Position numbers and translations under genes: made by a program. Positions 1 through 10,710 of a stretch of DNA of 64,000 bases are shown here, piece after piece. Every line of letters starts with the position of its first letter. Position 1 is the stretch's first letter. Source of the stretch: Ostrinia nubilalis (Eukaryota > Arthropoda > Insecta > Lepidoptera > Crambidae); NCBI RefSeq assembly GCF_963855985.1, contig NW_026973570.1:62001-126000 (forward strand). Reading direction: 5' to 3'. The notes beneath the pieces are model-generated. The model was not told the origin of the DNA. It saw nothing but the letters and a program-made list of their open reading frames with translations, and made no database searches.

Positions 1-105
1 AATAATACTGTAAAGTTTCGTCAAAATCCGTTCAGTAGTTTTTGCGTGAAAAAGTAACAGACATCCAAATTTTCGCATTTCTAATATGTATTAGTATTTT
101 AATCT
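1..105 (-). mobile_element. Fragment of a Helitron-like lepidopteran repeat
   Basis: The sequence from AATAATACTGTAAAG to the TTCGCATTTCTAATATG region matches 42046-42154. There the same repeat continues left to a CTAG next to a GC-rich inverted repeat at 41958. That is the form of a Helitron 3' end read on the minus strand. Repeats with this consensus are abundant in Lepidoptera. Only the 5' part (minus-strand sense) lies in this copy. Confidence 0.55.
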
Positions 106-169
106 GTACTACATCTTCTTTTTCTTCTTTTCAGCCAAATGACGTCCACTGCTGGACAAAGTACTACAT
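106..169 (-). mobile_element. 46-bp RTE-type LINE 3' end with 9-bp TSD
   Basis: Bases 115-160 are absent from the paralogous site at 42155-42163 and are bordered by the 9-bp direct repeat GTACTACAT (106-114 and 161-169). Read on the minus strand, the insert carries GTCCAGCAGTGGACGTC, which also occurs at the 3' end of the RTE relic at 9113-9129, and ends in an AAG-rich tail. It is therefore an extremely 5'-truncated RTE insertion made after the segmental duplication. Confidence 0.85.
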
Positions 170-889
170 ATTTTATATTAATTATTTCAGGTATAGAAGC
201 CAAAAGAGAAACTTGAGTGATGCAAAAGTTAAAATTGCTACGATGGTGCTCACCACATCTACTCGCAAGTCAAGTTCCTCAAGATGAAGCATTAATAACG
301 CAGCCCTAACAAAATAATGCAAATTTGAAGAATTCATAAACATAAAAAGAACTAACTACTAATTAAGGTAAACGCAACTTCAATCTTCAGATTTATATTT
401 ATATAAATTATACAATTATAATTGTCTTATTACATTTCACTATTAATAATATTAATATGCCATCTATTTCAGGTATAGACTAGAAGAAATAATAAAAATT
501 AAAATGTAATATAATACTTAGCTACCTACGTTTCGCTACTTCATATTGAACTGAACCGGAGCCTGACAATGCACCACACGACCTTTTTCTGATTATGTAA
601 GTAAAACAATTTTACAACTCAATCGCAATAATCAATAGTAAGTGTTAAGATACCATAAACATTAAGCTTGGACATATCTTTGGAGTACTCAGCCAGTGTT
701 CTTTTTTCTTTTCACCAACTGTCGTTAGGTCATATAACCTCTCTACTGGCAGGTGTTCACGCGCGCCTACTACCTTTGTTTAAAGGCATTTTTTTTTTAT
801 AAAAAATACTTTTAACAAAATTTAACCAACAGGTAAAACGCCATGAATAGAATAGAATTGATCACATCTCACAAGGAAGGAGGAGTGAT

Positions 890-1069
890 ATGGCGATAAC
901 ATATTTTCTTGGCGAAGAAGAAATTACTGTCTCAATGCGTAAAATATTACTCTACGAAGCAAGAAGGCTAAGAATGAAGAAAGAAAAGAAGGCAAAACAT
1001 AAACGCAAGACGCAAATAGTAGTTCACGACACGACAAGTAAGTGTACCTACCTAACATTATTACGTTAA
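890..1069 (+). CDS. Small unrecognised ORF or possible exon, 59 codons
   Basis: An ATG at 890 opens a short frame rich in Lys and Arg (residues around RRLRMKKEKKAKHKRK). A GTAAGT string at about 1034-1039 could be a splice donor. In duplication copy B about 18 bp around the start codon are missing, so the frame is not conserved there. I recognise no family. It may be a relic exon or chance. Confidence 0.15.
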   Translation: MAITYFLGEEEITVSMRKILLYEARRLRMKKEKKAKHKRKTQIVVHDTTSKCTYLTLLR

Positions 1070-1124
1070 ACGACCAAGAAATATGAGATAAGTAATAGGC
1101 TAGATGACAAAATTTCAATTATTT

Positions 1125-1353
1125 GTCCGTCAGACAGATAATTAGAAAACATTAGACTCATATTTTTTATTTTCTTTTATAATTAAATAATAACAGTGCT
1201 ACATCGAGTTGAAATGGCGCGATACGTCACGCTTGAGTAGAATTTTTACTCAAAAGTGACGTCACGCGACATTTCAACTCAATTAATTAATACTGTATAT
1301 TCGATTATAGAAAAAAAAATACGAGTCTAATATTTTCTATCTGTCTGACGGAC
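1125..1353. mobile_element. 229-bp palindromic MITE, copy A
   Basis: The segment is an imperfect inverted repeat almost throughout. The outer arms begin GTCCGTCAGACAGATA and the inner arms include GAGTTGAAATG with CGTCAC, around the centre GAATTTT. The same structure is at 43104-43335 in copy B, so it predates the duplication. Target-site duplications are unclear and no coding potential is present. Confidence 0.7.
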
Positions 1354-1794
1354 TAAATATAATTTTGATTTCATTACCCAGTCATCATCCCTATTGTATA
1401 TTATTGCAAATCCATTTCCGAGACATGTTCAATATTATTCTTATAAAATGAATTCTATGCATAATTTCATACCCATAACACAAGCATATTAATTGCTTAC
1501 TTTGGGGCTAGATGGCGCTGTGTGAGATTGTCCAAAGATATTTATTTATTTAAAGATATTTATACTTAATTTGAAATCTTATTTTAAACGCAAATGTCAC
1601 ACAATAAATGCTTGCCGCATTTTATTTAGATGCCACTTTAACTAATAATTAGGTATTATGTGATAATACTACCACGCATCCACTCACCTCTATGTTGTCA
1701 TTTCTTAATTACCTATTAGTCCTTTTTTGCGAATAAAATATAAGAGAATGAAATCATTAAAACGAAATAATTACAACTGTCTTTTTATTTCCAG

Positions 1795-1942
1795 GTTCAT
1801 CAGTATCATGGAATTATCGACATTGGACTTGAAATCTCAGTTGAAGTTCCGGTATTGGATTGACGACAGCAGTCAACTATCGATGAACACTGATTTGAAG
1901 ATGCTTGACGTTCTACAGAGGAAGCAAGAAAATAACAATTAG
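1795..1942 (+). CDS. Possible 3' terminal exon, unknown gene (copy A)
   Basis: A pyrimidine-rich tract followed by CCAG (1791-1794) resembles a splice acceptor. From the ATG at 1808 the frame runs 44 codons to TAG at 1940-1942, with residues such as MELSTLDLKSQLKFRYW. The paralogous copy keeps the acceptor and frame but has CTATAG in place of CTACAG, which creates an earlier stop at 43796-43798. I recognise no family. A short conserved frame in a recent duplication is weak evidence for a gene. Confidence 0.2.
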
Positions 1943-2274
1943 AGATATTTACAGATTAAAACATAGTAGTTATGCACTTTTATTCAAATTAATATTGTTT
2001 ACTGGTCAGTAATAATACCATAACCCAATACTTGTAGCGGCTTATGCTGAACCTCATCATGGCTCTTTTGTTTTTTTTTTCTTTATTTTTCATTTTCTAA
2101 TATTAATTTAATGAAAATAAAATGCCAGCTACTCGGATATCTAGGTGACTTGGGACTGATTTTTTAATCGTTTAATATCTGCTGAAGAATAAACATTTTG
2201 ACATATACTATTCTTCAGTTAAAAGTTATACGAAGATTGAGAAATCAGCCCACAAGTTTTTTTTAAAACTGAGG

Positions 2275-2416
2275 TGGAATTGTGTAAAGCAATCGTTATC
2301 ATTTGACAGTTAACGTACGTAACATAACGTACGATTATTCTGTTCAAACGCTTTAACCGATTTTATCGTACCTACGTTATGAACTCAAATGATTACGATT
2401 GCTTTACACAATTCCA
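2275..2416. mobile_element. 142-bp inverted-repeat MITE, copy A
   Basis: The two ends are inverted copies beginning TGGAATTGTGTAAAGCAATC. The inner arms carry ACGTACGAT-like sequence. Copy B has the same element at 44164-44301 with slightly better arm matching, so decay in copy A is visible. It is non-coding. Confidence 0.65.
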
Positions 2417-3144
2417 TCTCTGATCCAGATTCTTTTTTATATTTTCATTTGTATAGGAAAATGTAACATAATCATTTATCCAATGTCAATTTGCATTCAT
2501 TTTATAAATATTGCACTTGAAATTATGTTTATTATGATTACATAATATTTTGGAATTAAACATGTCTTAGCTAAGTAAAACTACTCGAATTTCACTATCA
2601 TTGGAATTTAATATTTTTCGCTTATATTAAAATCGCAGCTTGATCCAGTTATTCTAGATAACTTAGATTTTTAAATCCGACTGTCAGCACTGAAGCTACA
2701 TGTAGCACTTTTTCACTTATAAACTTATGTCTTTTTATTTAATGTACTACATGATAGATCAATTACGAAAGTAGACTCCTCCTTTACAGAAACATAGTAA
2801 TATTACAGTCAAATGTATGCTTTCAAAAGTTGTAGAATAATTGTTTAATCATTATAAATATACTATTTAAACCAATTTTTTGTTTTTTCTTCATTAATTA
2901 ATTAATAAGCACAATGTAGGTTGAGTTATAATAACACACAGGCTTAACTATCTCGCACACAGATTTAAATATCTAACACAGGCTTAACTATCTCGCACAC
3001 AGACTTAAATATCTTTGATATCTGTTTCCTAAACAACTTTCATTTAGGTACATACATAAGATGATTAAATTTTAATAATATGACTAAACTAAACTGCACT
3101 CAAACTTTCATGTAACATGGCACTCCATTAACAACGGTAACTAG

Positions 3145-3248
3145 AGAATGCTTGGAAATAAAATCGATAGGTGGCGCATTGTTAAACAGTAATCAATGGT
3201 GATAGCTCTACGATGCGCCTCCTGTCGGTATTATTCCTAAAGCATTCT
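3145..3248. repeat. 104-bp imperfect inverted repeat, copy A
   Basis: The arms begin AGAATGCTT on both strands and share GGCGCAT internally. A counterpart is at 44991-45094. It could be a small MITE; no target duplication is obvious. Confidence 0.45.
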
Positions 3249-3669
3249 GTAATTTCAGCACATCATGATAGACTACATTCATTCTTAATGACAATAAAAT
3301 TAATAAACAAGTACACTAGCTATTACTTTTATTATTATGAATGCATAAGTTTTACAATATAGTTGATTATTATAAAATAATTTGTTAGGATAATCTCATA
3401 GGTACCTACTTCCGTAATATAGCCAACAAACAACTAAGGTAGATAAGCTAATTGAATCAAGAAATATGTACGACAACTGAAATCTTGCATAATTTATTGC
3501 CTTCTATGCATAATGTCCCGAAGCAGTGGTAGGGTTAATATTGGGACGTGTAAAAGCGCTTTTTTAAAGCCTATTTGCAAAAATAAATGAATTTATTTTA
3601 ATTTTAATATTATTGCTTAAAACGAAATAGATTTTTGTGCCAAATTCTAAAGACTAAGCCATATAACCG

Positions 3670-4019
3670 AAAATAAAGGCGAGGCCGAAGGCCGAGCGAT
3701 AGTTTAAAGCCCAAGAGTCGCCATACATTAAATTTTAATACGTCAAAAAAGGACTAGAGTCCAGTGACAGACAGAAAGGCGAGGCCGAAAGCCGAGCGAT
3801 GGTTCAAATCCCGACAGTCGCCATAGATTTACTTGTGTTGCGTCAAAAAAGCAAAAGAGCCTTGCGACAAACGATAAACGCCCCGTGTAATTTTTGCGAG
3901 GCCGAAGGCCGAGCTCCGAATGCGAGGCCGCAGGCCGAGCGCCGCGTAGGGCGAAGCCCGGAGCGGCCAGCATCGCAGATCTAGCTTTTGTAGCCCGCGT
4001 AGCGGGCGACCAAAGCTAG
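3670..4019 (+). mobile_element. GC-rich 'GAGGCCGAAGGCCGAG' repeat with Helitron-like 3' end
   Basis: Two ~100-bp units start at about 3676 and 3776 with GGCGAGGCCGAAGGCCGAGC, followed by a third GC-rich block. The segment ends in a hairpin GCCCGC-GTA-GCGGGC (3993-4007), then 8 nt, then CTAG (4016-4019) followed by T. A hairpin shortly before CTAG is the form expected at a Helitron 3' end. The copy at 46555-46871 has lost part of the hairpin. A GGTTCAAATCC string at 3801-3811 resembles a Pol III B box, but no convincing A box was seen. Short open frames here are artefacts of GC-rich repeats. Confidence 0.5.

Positions 4020-4050
<31 letters not shown>
4020..4050. repeat. (TA)n microsatellite
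   Basis: About 15 TA dinucleotides directly follow the CTAG end. The corresponding place in the second copy (46872-46882) has only a short AT-rich string. Confidence 0.95.
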
Positions 4051-4054
<4 letters not shown>

Positions 4055-7000
4055 AAGCTCGATTACCACTGACTGACTGACTCACTCACTGATCAGGGGT
4101 ATTTTTGGGGTATTTAGAGGGGAGAGGGGTAAAATTTTTGGTGTTTGTTTTAAACTAGATTTTTCGACTGCCAGCTTTACTAGATTTTTTGAACCAAAAA
4201 ACAAAATGGCGGCATTTTTTAAGACAACAACTTTTTTGTTTTTCATCCTGAATTTTTTCTTTTTTGGGAGTTTGTTGGGGTTGCTAAGATGTGTTAAAAA
4301 AATTGAGAAAAAAACGGAAAAACAAAATGGCCGCGCCGCCATCTTGGATTGAAAATGCGATTTCGAGGTGTTTTTAGGGAGGTGTCACTCCGAGATGCGC
4401 AATTGTTTTTGAAAATTTCTTTTGGGTGTTTGTGACATGTATAGTCTTCTTTAGAGTCTTATTCACAGATTATCAAAAAACAAGATGGCGGCTGAGCCGT
4501 CGGCCATTTTGTTGCGATCAAAAAATTCCCAAACTTTGGTAGCAATTTCCCGGCAGATGGCGACACCGGAGTAGGGTACAATGTTCCGGGCGATTGTTTG
4601 TCTGTTATTCGAGTGTTGCCATGAATCGGTAAAAACTACCATTTCGGTAGAAAATTTTCCACCACGGCCCCGGATAGTAGAAAATGGAAATTTCCAAAAA
4701 TTCCAAAAACTTGGTATGCAGTTTGGTGACGTTTGGGGACTCGAATGACATTTCACCATTTTTATGAAAAAAGTCTGGCAACACTGAAAGTTACGGGGAA
4801 AAGTTTTTTTTGCGACATGGGTGTCTTTAAAGTTAGTGACAGACAGAAAGAATTATGGCAGAAAAAAAATAAAAATGACGTTTGGTCGGATATACGACCC
4901 AGATTATGGGAAAAATCCGAAATGTCAGAAAATCAAGATGGCGCCGGCGTGGGCGGCCATTTTGTAAAAAGTTGAAAATTTCAAAATTTTGGAATTCATT
5001 TTTCCAGTAGTTGGCAACACTTTGGAAAGTCGAGTTGTATGAGGCGGTTGTGTGTCTTGTCGAGAGGTTTCGCTTGGGTGAAGAAATTTCTCCAGTGTTG
5101 CCATACCTTAGGAGATTTGGTCCAAAAATGTCGAAAGTAGAAATAACGACTTCCGGTCGAAAATTTGGATGACGCCTCCTGCAAAGGGGTCGTGCAAATG
5201 ACATTTGACCATTTTCATCTCGATCACCTGGCAACACTGGGAGCTACGGGGAAAAGTATTTTTTTCGACATGGGTGTCTTTAAAGTTAAGGACGGACAGA
5301 AGGAGATATGGCAGAAAAAATCCAAAAATGTGGTTTGGTCGGTTATACGACCCAGACTATGGGAAAAATCCGAAATGTCAGAAAATCAAGATGGCGGCTG
5401 AGCGGGCGGCCATTTTGTAAAAAGTTTCAGTTTTCTGATTTTTCCAATGCGTTTTTCGGGCAGTTGGCAACATTTGGGAAAGTCGGGTTGTATAGGGCGA
5501 TTACGTAGTTCGCCAAGGAGTATCGTTTGGAAAAACAATTATTCCCAGTGTTGCCATACTTTGAGAGATTTGATCCAAAAATGAAAAAAATTGAAATAAC
5601 GACTTTCGGTCAAAAATTTGGATGAAGCCTCCTGCAAATAGGTCAAACTAATGACATTTGACCATTTTCATCTCGATCACCTGGCAACACTGGGAATTAC
5701 GGGAACACAAAATTTTGTGACATGGGTGTTTTTAAGGCGTTGCTCCTCGGGACTGGGTGAGGATAGAAAAAAAGTAAAAATGGGGTTCGGCGCGGAAAAT
5801 GGTCCAGATTAAGGGAAAAATGCAAAATTTTAGAAATCCAAGATGGCCGCCATATTTTCAGCCGATTTCGTAATTGAACTAATCTCTCCATACAAATTGT
5901 ATGCTTAGCACGATTACCACTCAATGACTGACTCACTGATCATGGCCATTTTTGGGGGGTTTAGAGAGGAGGAGGGTACGAGTAACAGCACTTGTTTTGA
6001 ACTAGATTTTTCAACACGCAGCTTATCAGATTTTTTGTACTAAAAAACAATATGGCGGCCTTTTTTGACACACCAACTTTTTCGTTTTTCGTCCTGATTT
6101 TTTTATTTTTTGGGGGCGGTTGAAGTTGTCATTTGGTGTTCGAAAATGTGAGAAAAAAACGGAAAAACAAAATGGCCGCGCCGCCATCTTGGATTGAAAA
6201 TTAGATTTCAGGGGTGTGTTTAGGGAGTTGTCATTCTGAGTTGCGCAATGGTTTTTGAAAATTTCTTTTGAATATTTGTGACATGTATAGTCTTCTTAAG
6301 AGCCACATTCACAGATTATCAAAAAACAAGATGGCGGCTGAGCCGTCGGCCATTTTGTTGCGATTATGAAATTCCCTAAAGTTTGACACCAATTTTCCGG
6401 TAGATGGCGACACCGGAGTAGGGTACAATGTTCCGAGCGATTGTTGGTCTCTGCCTTGAGTGTTGCTATGAATCGGAAAAAACTACCATTTTGGTAGAAA
6501 TTTTTCCACCACGGCCTCGGATAGTAGAAAATGGAAATTTCTAGAAATTCTAAAAAGTTGGTATGCAGTTTGGTGACGATTGGGGACCCGAATGACATTT
6601 CACTATTTTATCAAAAAAGTCTGGCAACACTGAAAGTTATGGGGAAAATAAATTTTCGCGACATGTCTGACTTTAAAGTTAAGGACAGACAGAAGGAGTT
6701 GTGGCAGAAAAAAACTAAAAATGAGGTTTTGTCGGATATACGATCTAAATTATGGGGAAAATCCGCAATGTCAAAAAATCAAGATGGCGGCTGAGCGGGC
6801 GGCCATTTTGTAAAAAGTTGAAAATTTCGAAATTTTGGAATTAATTTTTCGAGTAGTTGGCAACATTTTGGAAAGCCGAGTTGTATGAGGCGGATGTGTG
6901 TCTTGTCAAGAGGTGTCGCTTGGGTGACAAAATTTCCCCAGTGTTGCCATACTTTGAGAGATTTGGTCCAAAAAACTGGTAGAAATAACGACTTCCGGTC

Positions 7001-8210
7001 AAAAATTTGGACGACGCCTCCTGCAAAGGGGTCGTGCAAATGACATTTGACCATTTTCATCTCGATCACCTGGCAACACTGGAAGTTATGGGGAAAAGTA
7101 TTTTTTGCGACATGGGTGTCTTTAAAGTTAAGGACGGACAGAAGGAGTTATGGAGTTTAGTCGGTTATACGACCCACATTATAGGAAAAATCCGAAATAT
7201 CAGAAAATCAAAATGGCGACCGAGTGCGCGGCCATTTTGTAAAAAGTTTCAGATTTTTTATTTTTCCAATGCTTTTTTCGGGTAGTTGGTAACATCTGGG
7301 AAAGTCGAATTGTATGTGTGTTTTGTCAAGAGGTGTCGCTTGGGTAAAGAAGTTTCACCAGTGTTGCCATATTTTGGGAGATTTGGTCAAAAAAAAATTA
7401 AAAAATGTAAATAATGAGTTCCGGTCAAAAATTTGAATGTGAACTCGTGCAAAGTAATCCTAAAAAGGTTATTTGACCATTTTCTTCTCGATCACCTGGC
7501 AACACTGGAAGCTATGAGAAAGAGTATTTTTTGCGACATGGGTAGGTATCTTTATAGTTAAGGAACGGAGAGATGGAGATATGGCAGAAAAAATCTAAAA
7601 ATGGTGTTTGGTCAGTTATATGACCCTAATTGTTAGAAAAATAAAAATCATGGCAAATCAAGATGGCGGCGGAGCAAGCGGCCAATTGGTAAAAAGTTTC
7701 ATTTTTCTGATTTTTAAAATGCATTATTAGGGTAGTTGGCAATATTCGCGAAAATTGGGTTGTATGAGGCGTTCATGTGTCTTGTCAAGAGGTATCGCTT
7801 GGGTAAAGAAATTTCTGCAATGTTGCCATATTATTGGAGATTTGGTATTGGTGGCCTTATATTTTATGAAAGAAATGGAAATAATGACTTCCGGTGATGA
7901 TTTTTTTTACTGAAACGTGTGCAAATAGCTAAGTGAAACTAATGACATTTGACCATTTTTATCTCGATGACCTGGTAACACTTGGAGTTACGGGATTACA
8001 CAATTTTAGGACATAAGGTTTTTAAGGCATTGCCGTTCGGAACTCGGTAAACTTAGAGAAAAAGTAAAAATGGGGTTCGGTGCGGAAAGTAGTCCAGATC
8101 AAAGAAAAAATTCAAAATTTTTAAAATCCAAGATGGCCGCCAAGCTGTCAATCGCTTTCGTAACCGAACTAAATTCTCGATACAAATTGTATACAGGAGC
8201 TTACTAAGGC
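4051..8210. repeat. Complex satellite, ~460-bp units, rich in AAGATGGCGGC
   Basis: A recurring unit contains TGGCAACACTGG, CGACATGGGTGTC, AAAGTTAAGGACGGACAGAAGG, AAGATGGCGGC with GCGGCCATTTTG, and GACGCCTCCTGCAAA. Spacing between equivalent points (for example 5151 and 5611) is about 460 bp. A longer block beginning CGATTACCACT recurs at about 4062 and 5909, giving a second level of about 1.85 kb. The same family is at 45317-46554 and 46872-48100. All open frames in this stretch (60 to 134 codons) lie in several overlapping frames of the repeat and do not resemble proteins. Confidence 0.88.
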
Positions 8211-8254
8211 GAGACCCAAGGCCGAACGATAGTTCAAAGAACGAAAATCGCCAC

Positions 8255-8450
8255 ATTGGCCATGGAATATGCTGAGTGGAGTCCATTGCGATGGACATCG
8301 CTGTGCGACAGGGTGGCACTGCTCAGTTTACTTTCACTTTCATTGTATGCTTTATGTCACCTATGTCTTATTTACTTTTTTTTCTATTATTTACATCTTT
8401 TGTCTTCTGTGATGTCCATGGCAATAAATGTTTCTTTCTTTCTTTCTTTC
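8255..8450 (+). mobile_element. LINE/SINE 3' end with (TTTC)n tail
   Basis: The sequence CATATGCTGAGTGG to GATGTCCATGGCAATAAATG is shared with 35884-36050 and ends in a run of TTTC repeats (8431-8450), as at 36051-36078. Shared 3' ends with a simple-repeat tail mark copies of one non-LTR retrotransposon or dependent SINE family. No intact ORF remains. Confidence 0.65.
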
Positions 8451-8774
8451 CATAAATTTAATTTTAATATTTAAGACAGGACTGCAGCCCAGTGTTATAA
8501 GAATATTACTTGCGCATATAGCAGCTATTTCCACAAAGTTTTATTGCTATCTAAAAAGAAATATCAGTTAGGAGAAAAATTTCGAATGGAAAATGTCCAC
8601 AGGAAATTAAATCTATTTCTTAAAAAAAAATAGTATTGTTAGTTAGGAGGTATTGCCACTTTACCATTGGTATGTATTCTAACCATGCCGACAAAGTAAT
8701 AAAACAAAATTTAAAAAAATATTTTTTAGGGTAGCTTCCCTATATAAAGTGGGGATTTTTTTTTCATCTTCTAC

Positions 8775-9163
8775 CCCATCTGTCAAGGTCACCCAAAGAG
8801 CGATGGAGCGTGCTATGCTCGGAGTTTCCCTGCGTGATCGAATCAGAAATGAGGAGATCCGTAGGAGAACCAGAGTGACAGACATAGCCCGCAGAATCGC
8901 TAAAATCAAGTGGCAGTGGGCGGGGCACATAGCTCGAAGAGCTGATGGCCGCTGGGGTAGGAAAGTTCTTGAGTGGCGACCACGAGCTGGAAGACGTAGC
9001 GTGGGCAGGCCTCCCACTAGGTGGACCGACGATCTGGTGAAGGTCGCGGGAAGTACCTGGATGCAAGCGGCGCAGGACCGGTCTTTGTGGAAATCCTTGG
9101 GGGAGGCCTTTGTCCAGCAGTGGACGTCTTTCGGCTGAAACGACGAACGACGAGCCCATCTGT
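8775..9163 (+). pseudogene. RTE-clade LINE, C-terminal reverse transcriptase relic with 9-bp TSD
   Basis: Bases 8784-9154 are a 5'-truncated LINE copy bordered by the 9-bp direct repeat CCCATCTGT (8775-8783 and 9155-9163). The frame from about 8787 to the stop at 9136-9138 encodes the C-terminal tail found in insect endonuclease-reverse transcriptases of the RTE clade: KVTQRAMERAMLG, then KWQWAGHIARR, then GRPPTRWTDDLV, then AAQDR, ending QQWTSFG. The reverse transcriptase catalytic region and endonuclease are absent, so this copy cannot move by itself. After the stop codon the 3' end has the short ACGACGAACGACGA tract typical of these elements. The tail is uninterrupted, so the insertion is fairly recent. 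The same family left the 46-bp insertion at 115-160. Confidence 0.88.
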
Positions 9164-10031
9164 GGGGTATCGTTGGATAGGTCTTTTATAATGGCTTAGG
9201 GGTATCTAAGACTATTTTTTTATTTAAACGGATCCCGTTTGCAAAATATTAAAGTAGCACTTTTTGTTCGAGTAACTTAGGGCGACCCCCATTAAAAGTG
9301 TTAAGATGAAGTACTAATTGCTTGCTTCAGAAATATATTGCGGTAACGACGGGCAACTACGGAACCCTACACTGCGCGTGGCACGACACGCACTTGGTTA
9401 ACTGGTTTATATGTATTTATAGATTAGAGGGCAGTGCGTTTAATTACACTAAGGGTAGTTTCACAGGACGGCTCCGGAGGTACCAGTGGCGAGTGGTGGA
9501 GGCTGTCTAGGCATAGTGACTGCGACATTGGGTAGCATGATCATTTGCCAACCGGATGACACTAGCATTGACGGGCTACGGGTCATAATACCGCTCCAGA
9601 AAGCCCACTTAGGTAGGTAACGACCATTTTCTGCCGGCTGTAGTCTTCCACATGACCAATCGACTTCTTCATCCCTTGCCCTTTTAATAGGCCTCGAACA
9701 GTGACCACCAGGACAATACATTCATGCCGCACACTGAAAGCCGAAGGCGTAATGACGTTTTCCTTGTGTGAGACCGAATAGGGACCGCTGACGAATGTTT
9801 GAGGCACACGCCAATACTCCTGGTAATGTCCCGCGTTCTCAACTCATATGGTCCTACCTACCCATCTGGCAGGGTGATAAGCCCCACCACATGGGAGCAG
9901 CCCTTGTGGGTAGTTATATTCTACACATTTTTATAGATTTTAATTCTTATTATTTCTCAAGCAAGAATCAGTAACTTGTACATAGGTTATATAGGTACTT
10001 GTGCGAGGCAACGAGCGCGCATTATGAAATA
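9164..10031. other. Gene-free stretch, unidentified moderate-GC repeat
   Basis: No protein-like frame was found. The part 9450-9930 is richer in GC than its surroundings and has the texture of a decayed LINE 3' region, but I could not tie it to a family. Short frames on both strands here do not resemble known proteins. Confidence 0.5.
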
Positions 10032-10032
10032 A

Positions 10033-10080
10033 CTAGCGGCCTCCCGCGACTTCGTACGCGTGGATCTCGTTTTACCCCCT
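10033..10080 (-). mobile_element. Short Helitron-like terminus
   Basis: CTAGCGGCCTCCCGCGACTT followed by a CGCG-containing inverted repeat is, on the minus strand, a hairpin followed by CTAG and T. It matches the form of the repeat end at 41958. Only a few tens of bases survive. Confidence 0.5.
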
Positions 10081-10166
10081 TTACCGAAATTTCTTTCAGC
10101 CATCTCACTAACTTTTGTGTGTTATAAATTGTAGTTATTAATTAAATAAATAAATATTATTGGATA

Positions 10167-10710
10167 TACAGGGTGGAATTTTGTAAAGCCACCTAGAGGG
10201 AAAGTTTTTTTTTATGCTAGACAAGGCAGGTATTTGACCGCAATCGCACCTGGTGTTAAGTGAGATGCAGTCTAGGATGATACATATCAGTAAGTACTCA
10301 TAATACTGTAGATAGAAAATTTTACTGAAAGAAAACATTTCTTTGTTTTTGAAAAGAAAGAGAACTGCATTGAAAGATTTTCGAAAATTGTCCACCATAC
10401 CATACAATGTATTTCGTACATAAATAAAATAATTTAAGATTTCATGGTTTTCATTTCATTTGATTTATCAAGTTTGTTAAAGAGATTTCATCCTTATACT
10501 TAACCCTAACAGTTGATGCAATAAAAATACAGGTTGTAATTTTTAATAGATTTCAGTTGGTTTGATTCTGGGCGTGGCAAGAAAATGTTTGTAAATCTTT
10601 GAATGTAGTTCTCTTTAAAAATAAAGGAATGTTTTCTTTGAGAAAAAAGTTCTATCTACAATATTAAAAGTACTTTCCCTCCAGGTGGCATTATAAAATT
10701 CCACCCTGTA
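10167..10710. mobile_element. 540-bp mariner/Tc1-like MITE with TA duplication
   Basis: The element 10169-10708 has imperfect inverted ends of about 40 bp beginning CAGGGTGGAATTTT, with GCCACCT and GAGGGAAAGT further in. It is bordered by TA on both sides (10167-10168, 10709-10710). TA target duplication suggests the Tc1/mariner group. An internal piece at 10220-10275 (GCAGGTATTTGACCGCAATC and onwards) looks like a separate common lepidopteran repeat, perhaps nested. There is no transposase frame. Confidence 0.72.

Larger units (their letters stand above)
1..3460. repeat. Segmental duplication, copy A (partner 42046-45316)
   Basis: About 3.4 kb that reappears in the same orientation at 42046-45316. 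By eye the copies are very similar, with scattered substitutions and small indels. The window begins inside the duplicated block, so its left edge is not seen here. Similarity stops at the shared string ATTGAATCAAG (about 3460 and 45316), after which both copies lead towards the same satellite family, but at different points in it. Differences include a 46-bp LINE insertion only in copy A (115-160), about 100 bp near 1455-1560 present only in copy A and bordered by AATTT on both sides, and a local tandem copy near 2940-3005. No long open reading frame is present. Confidence 0.93.

Noticed and set aside
3801..3811. GGTTCAAATCC as a Pol III B box of a tRNA-derived SINE
   Set aside because: The first unit of the same tandem repeat has GTTTAAAGCC instead, and no convincing A box was seen at the right distance.
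4833..5237. 134-codon minus-strand frame and many similar frames between 4 and 8 kb and 45 and 46.3 kb
   Set aside because: They lie in several overlapping frames of the ~460-bp satellite, change between units and resemble no protein.
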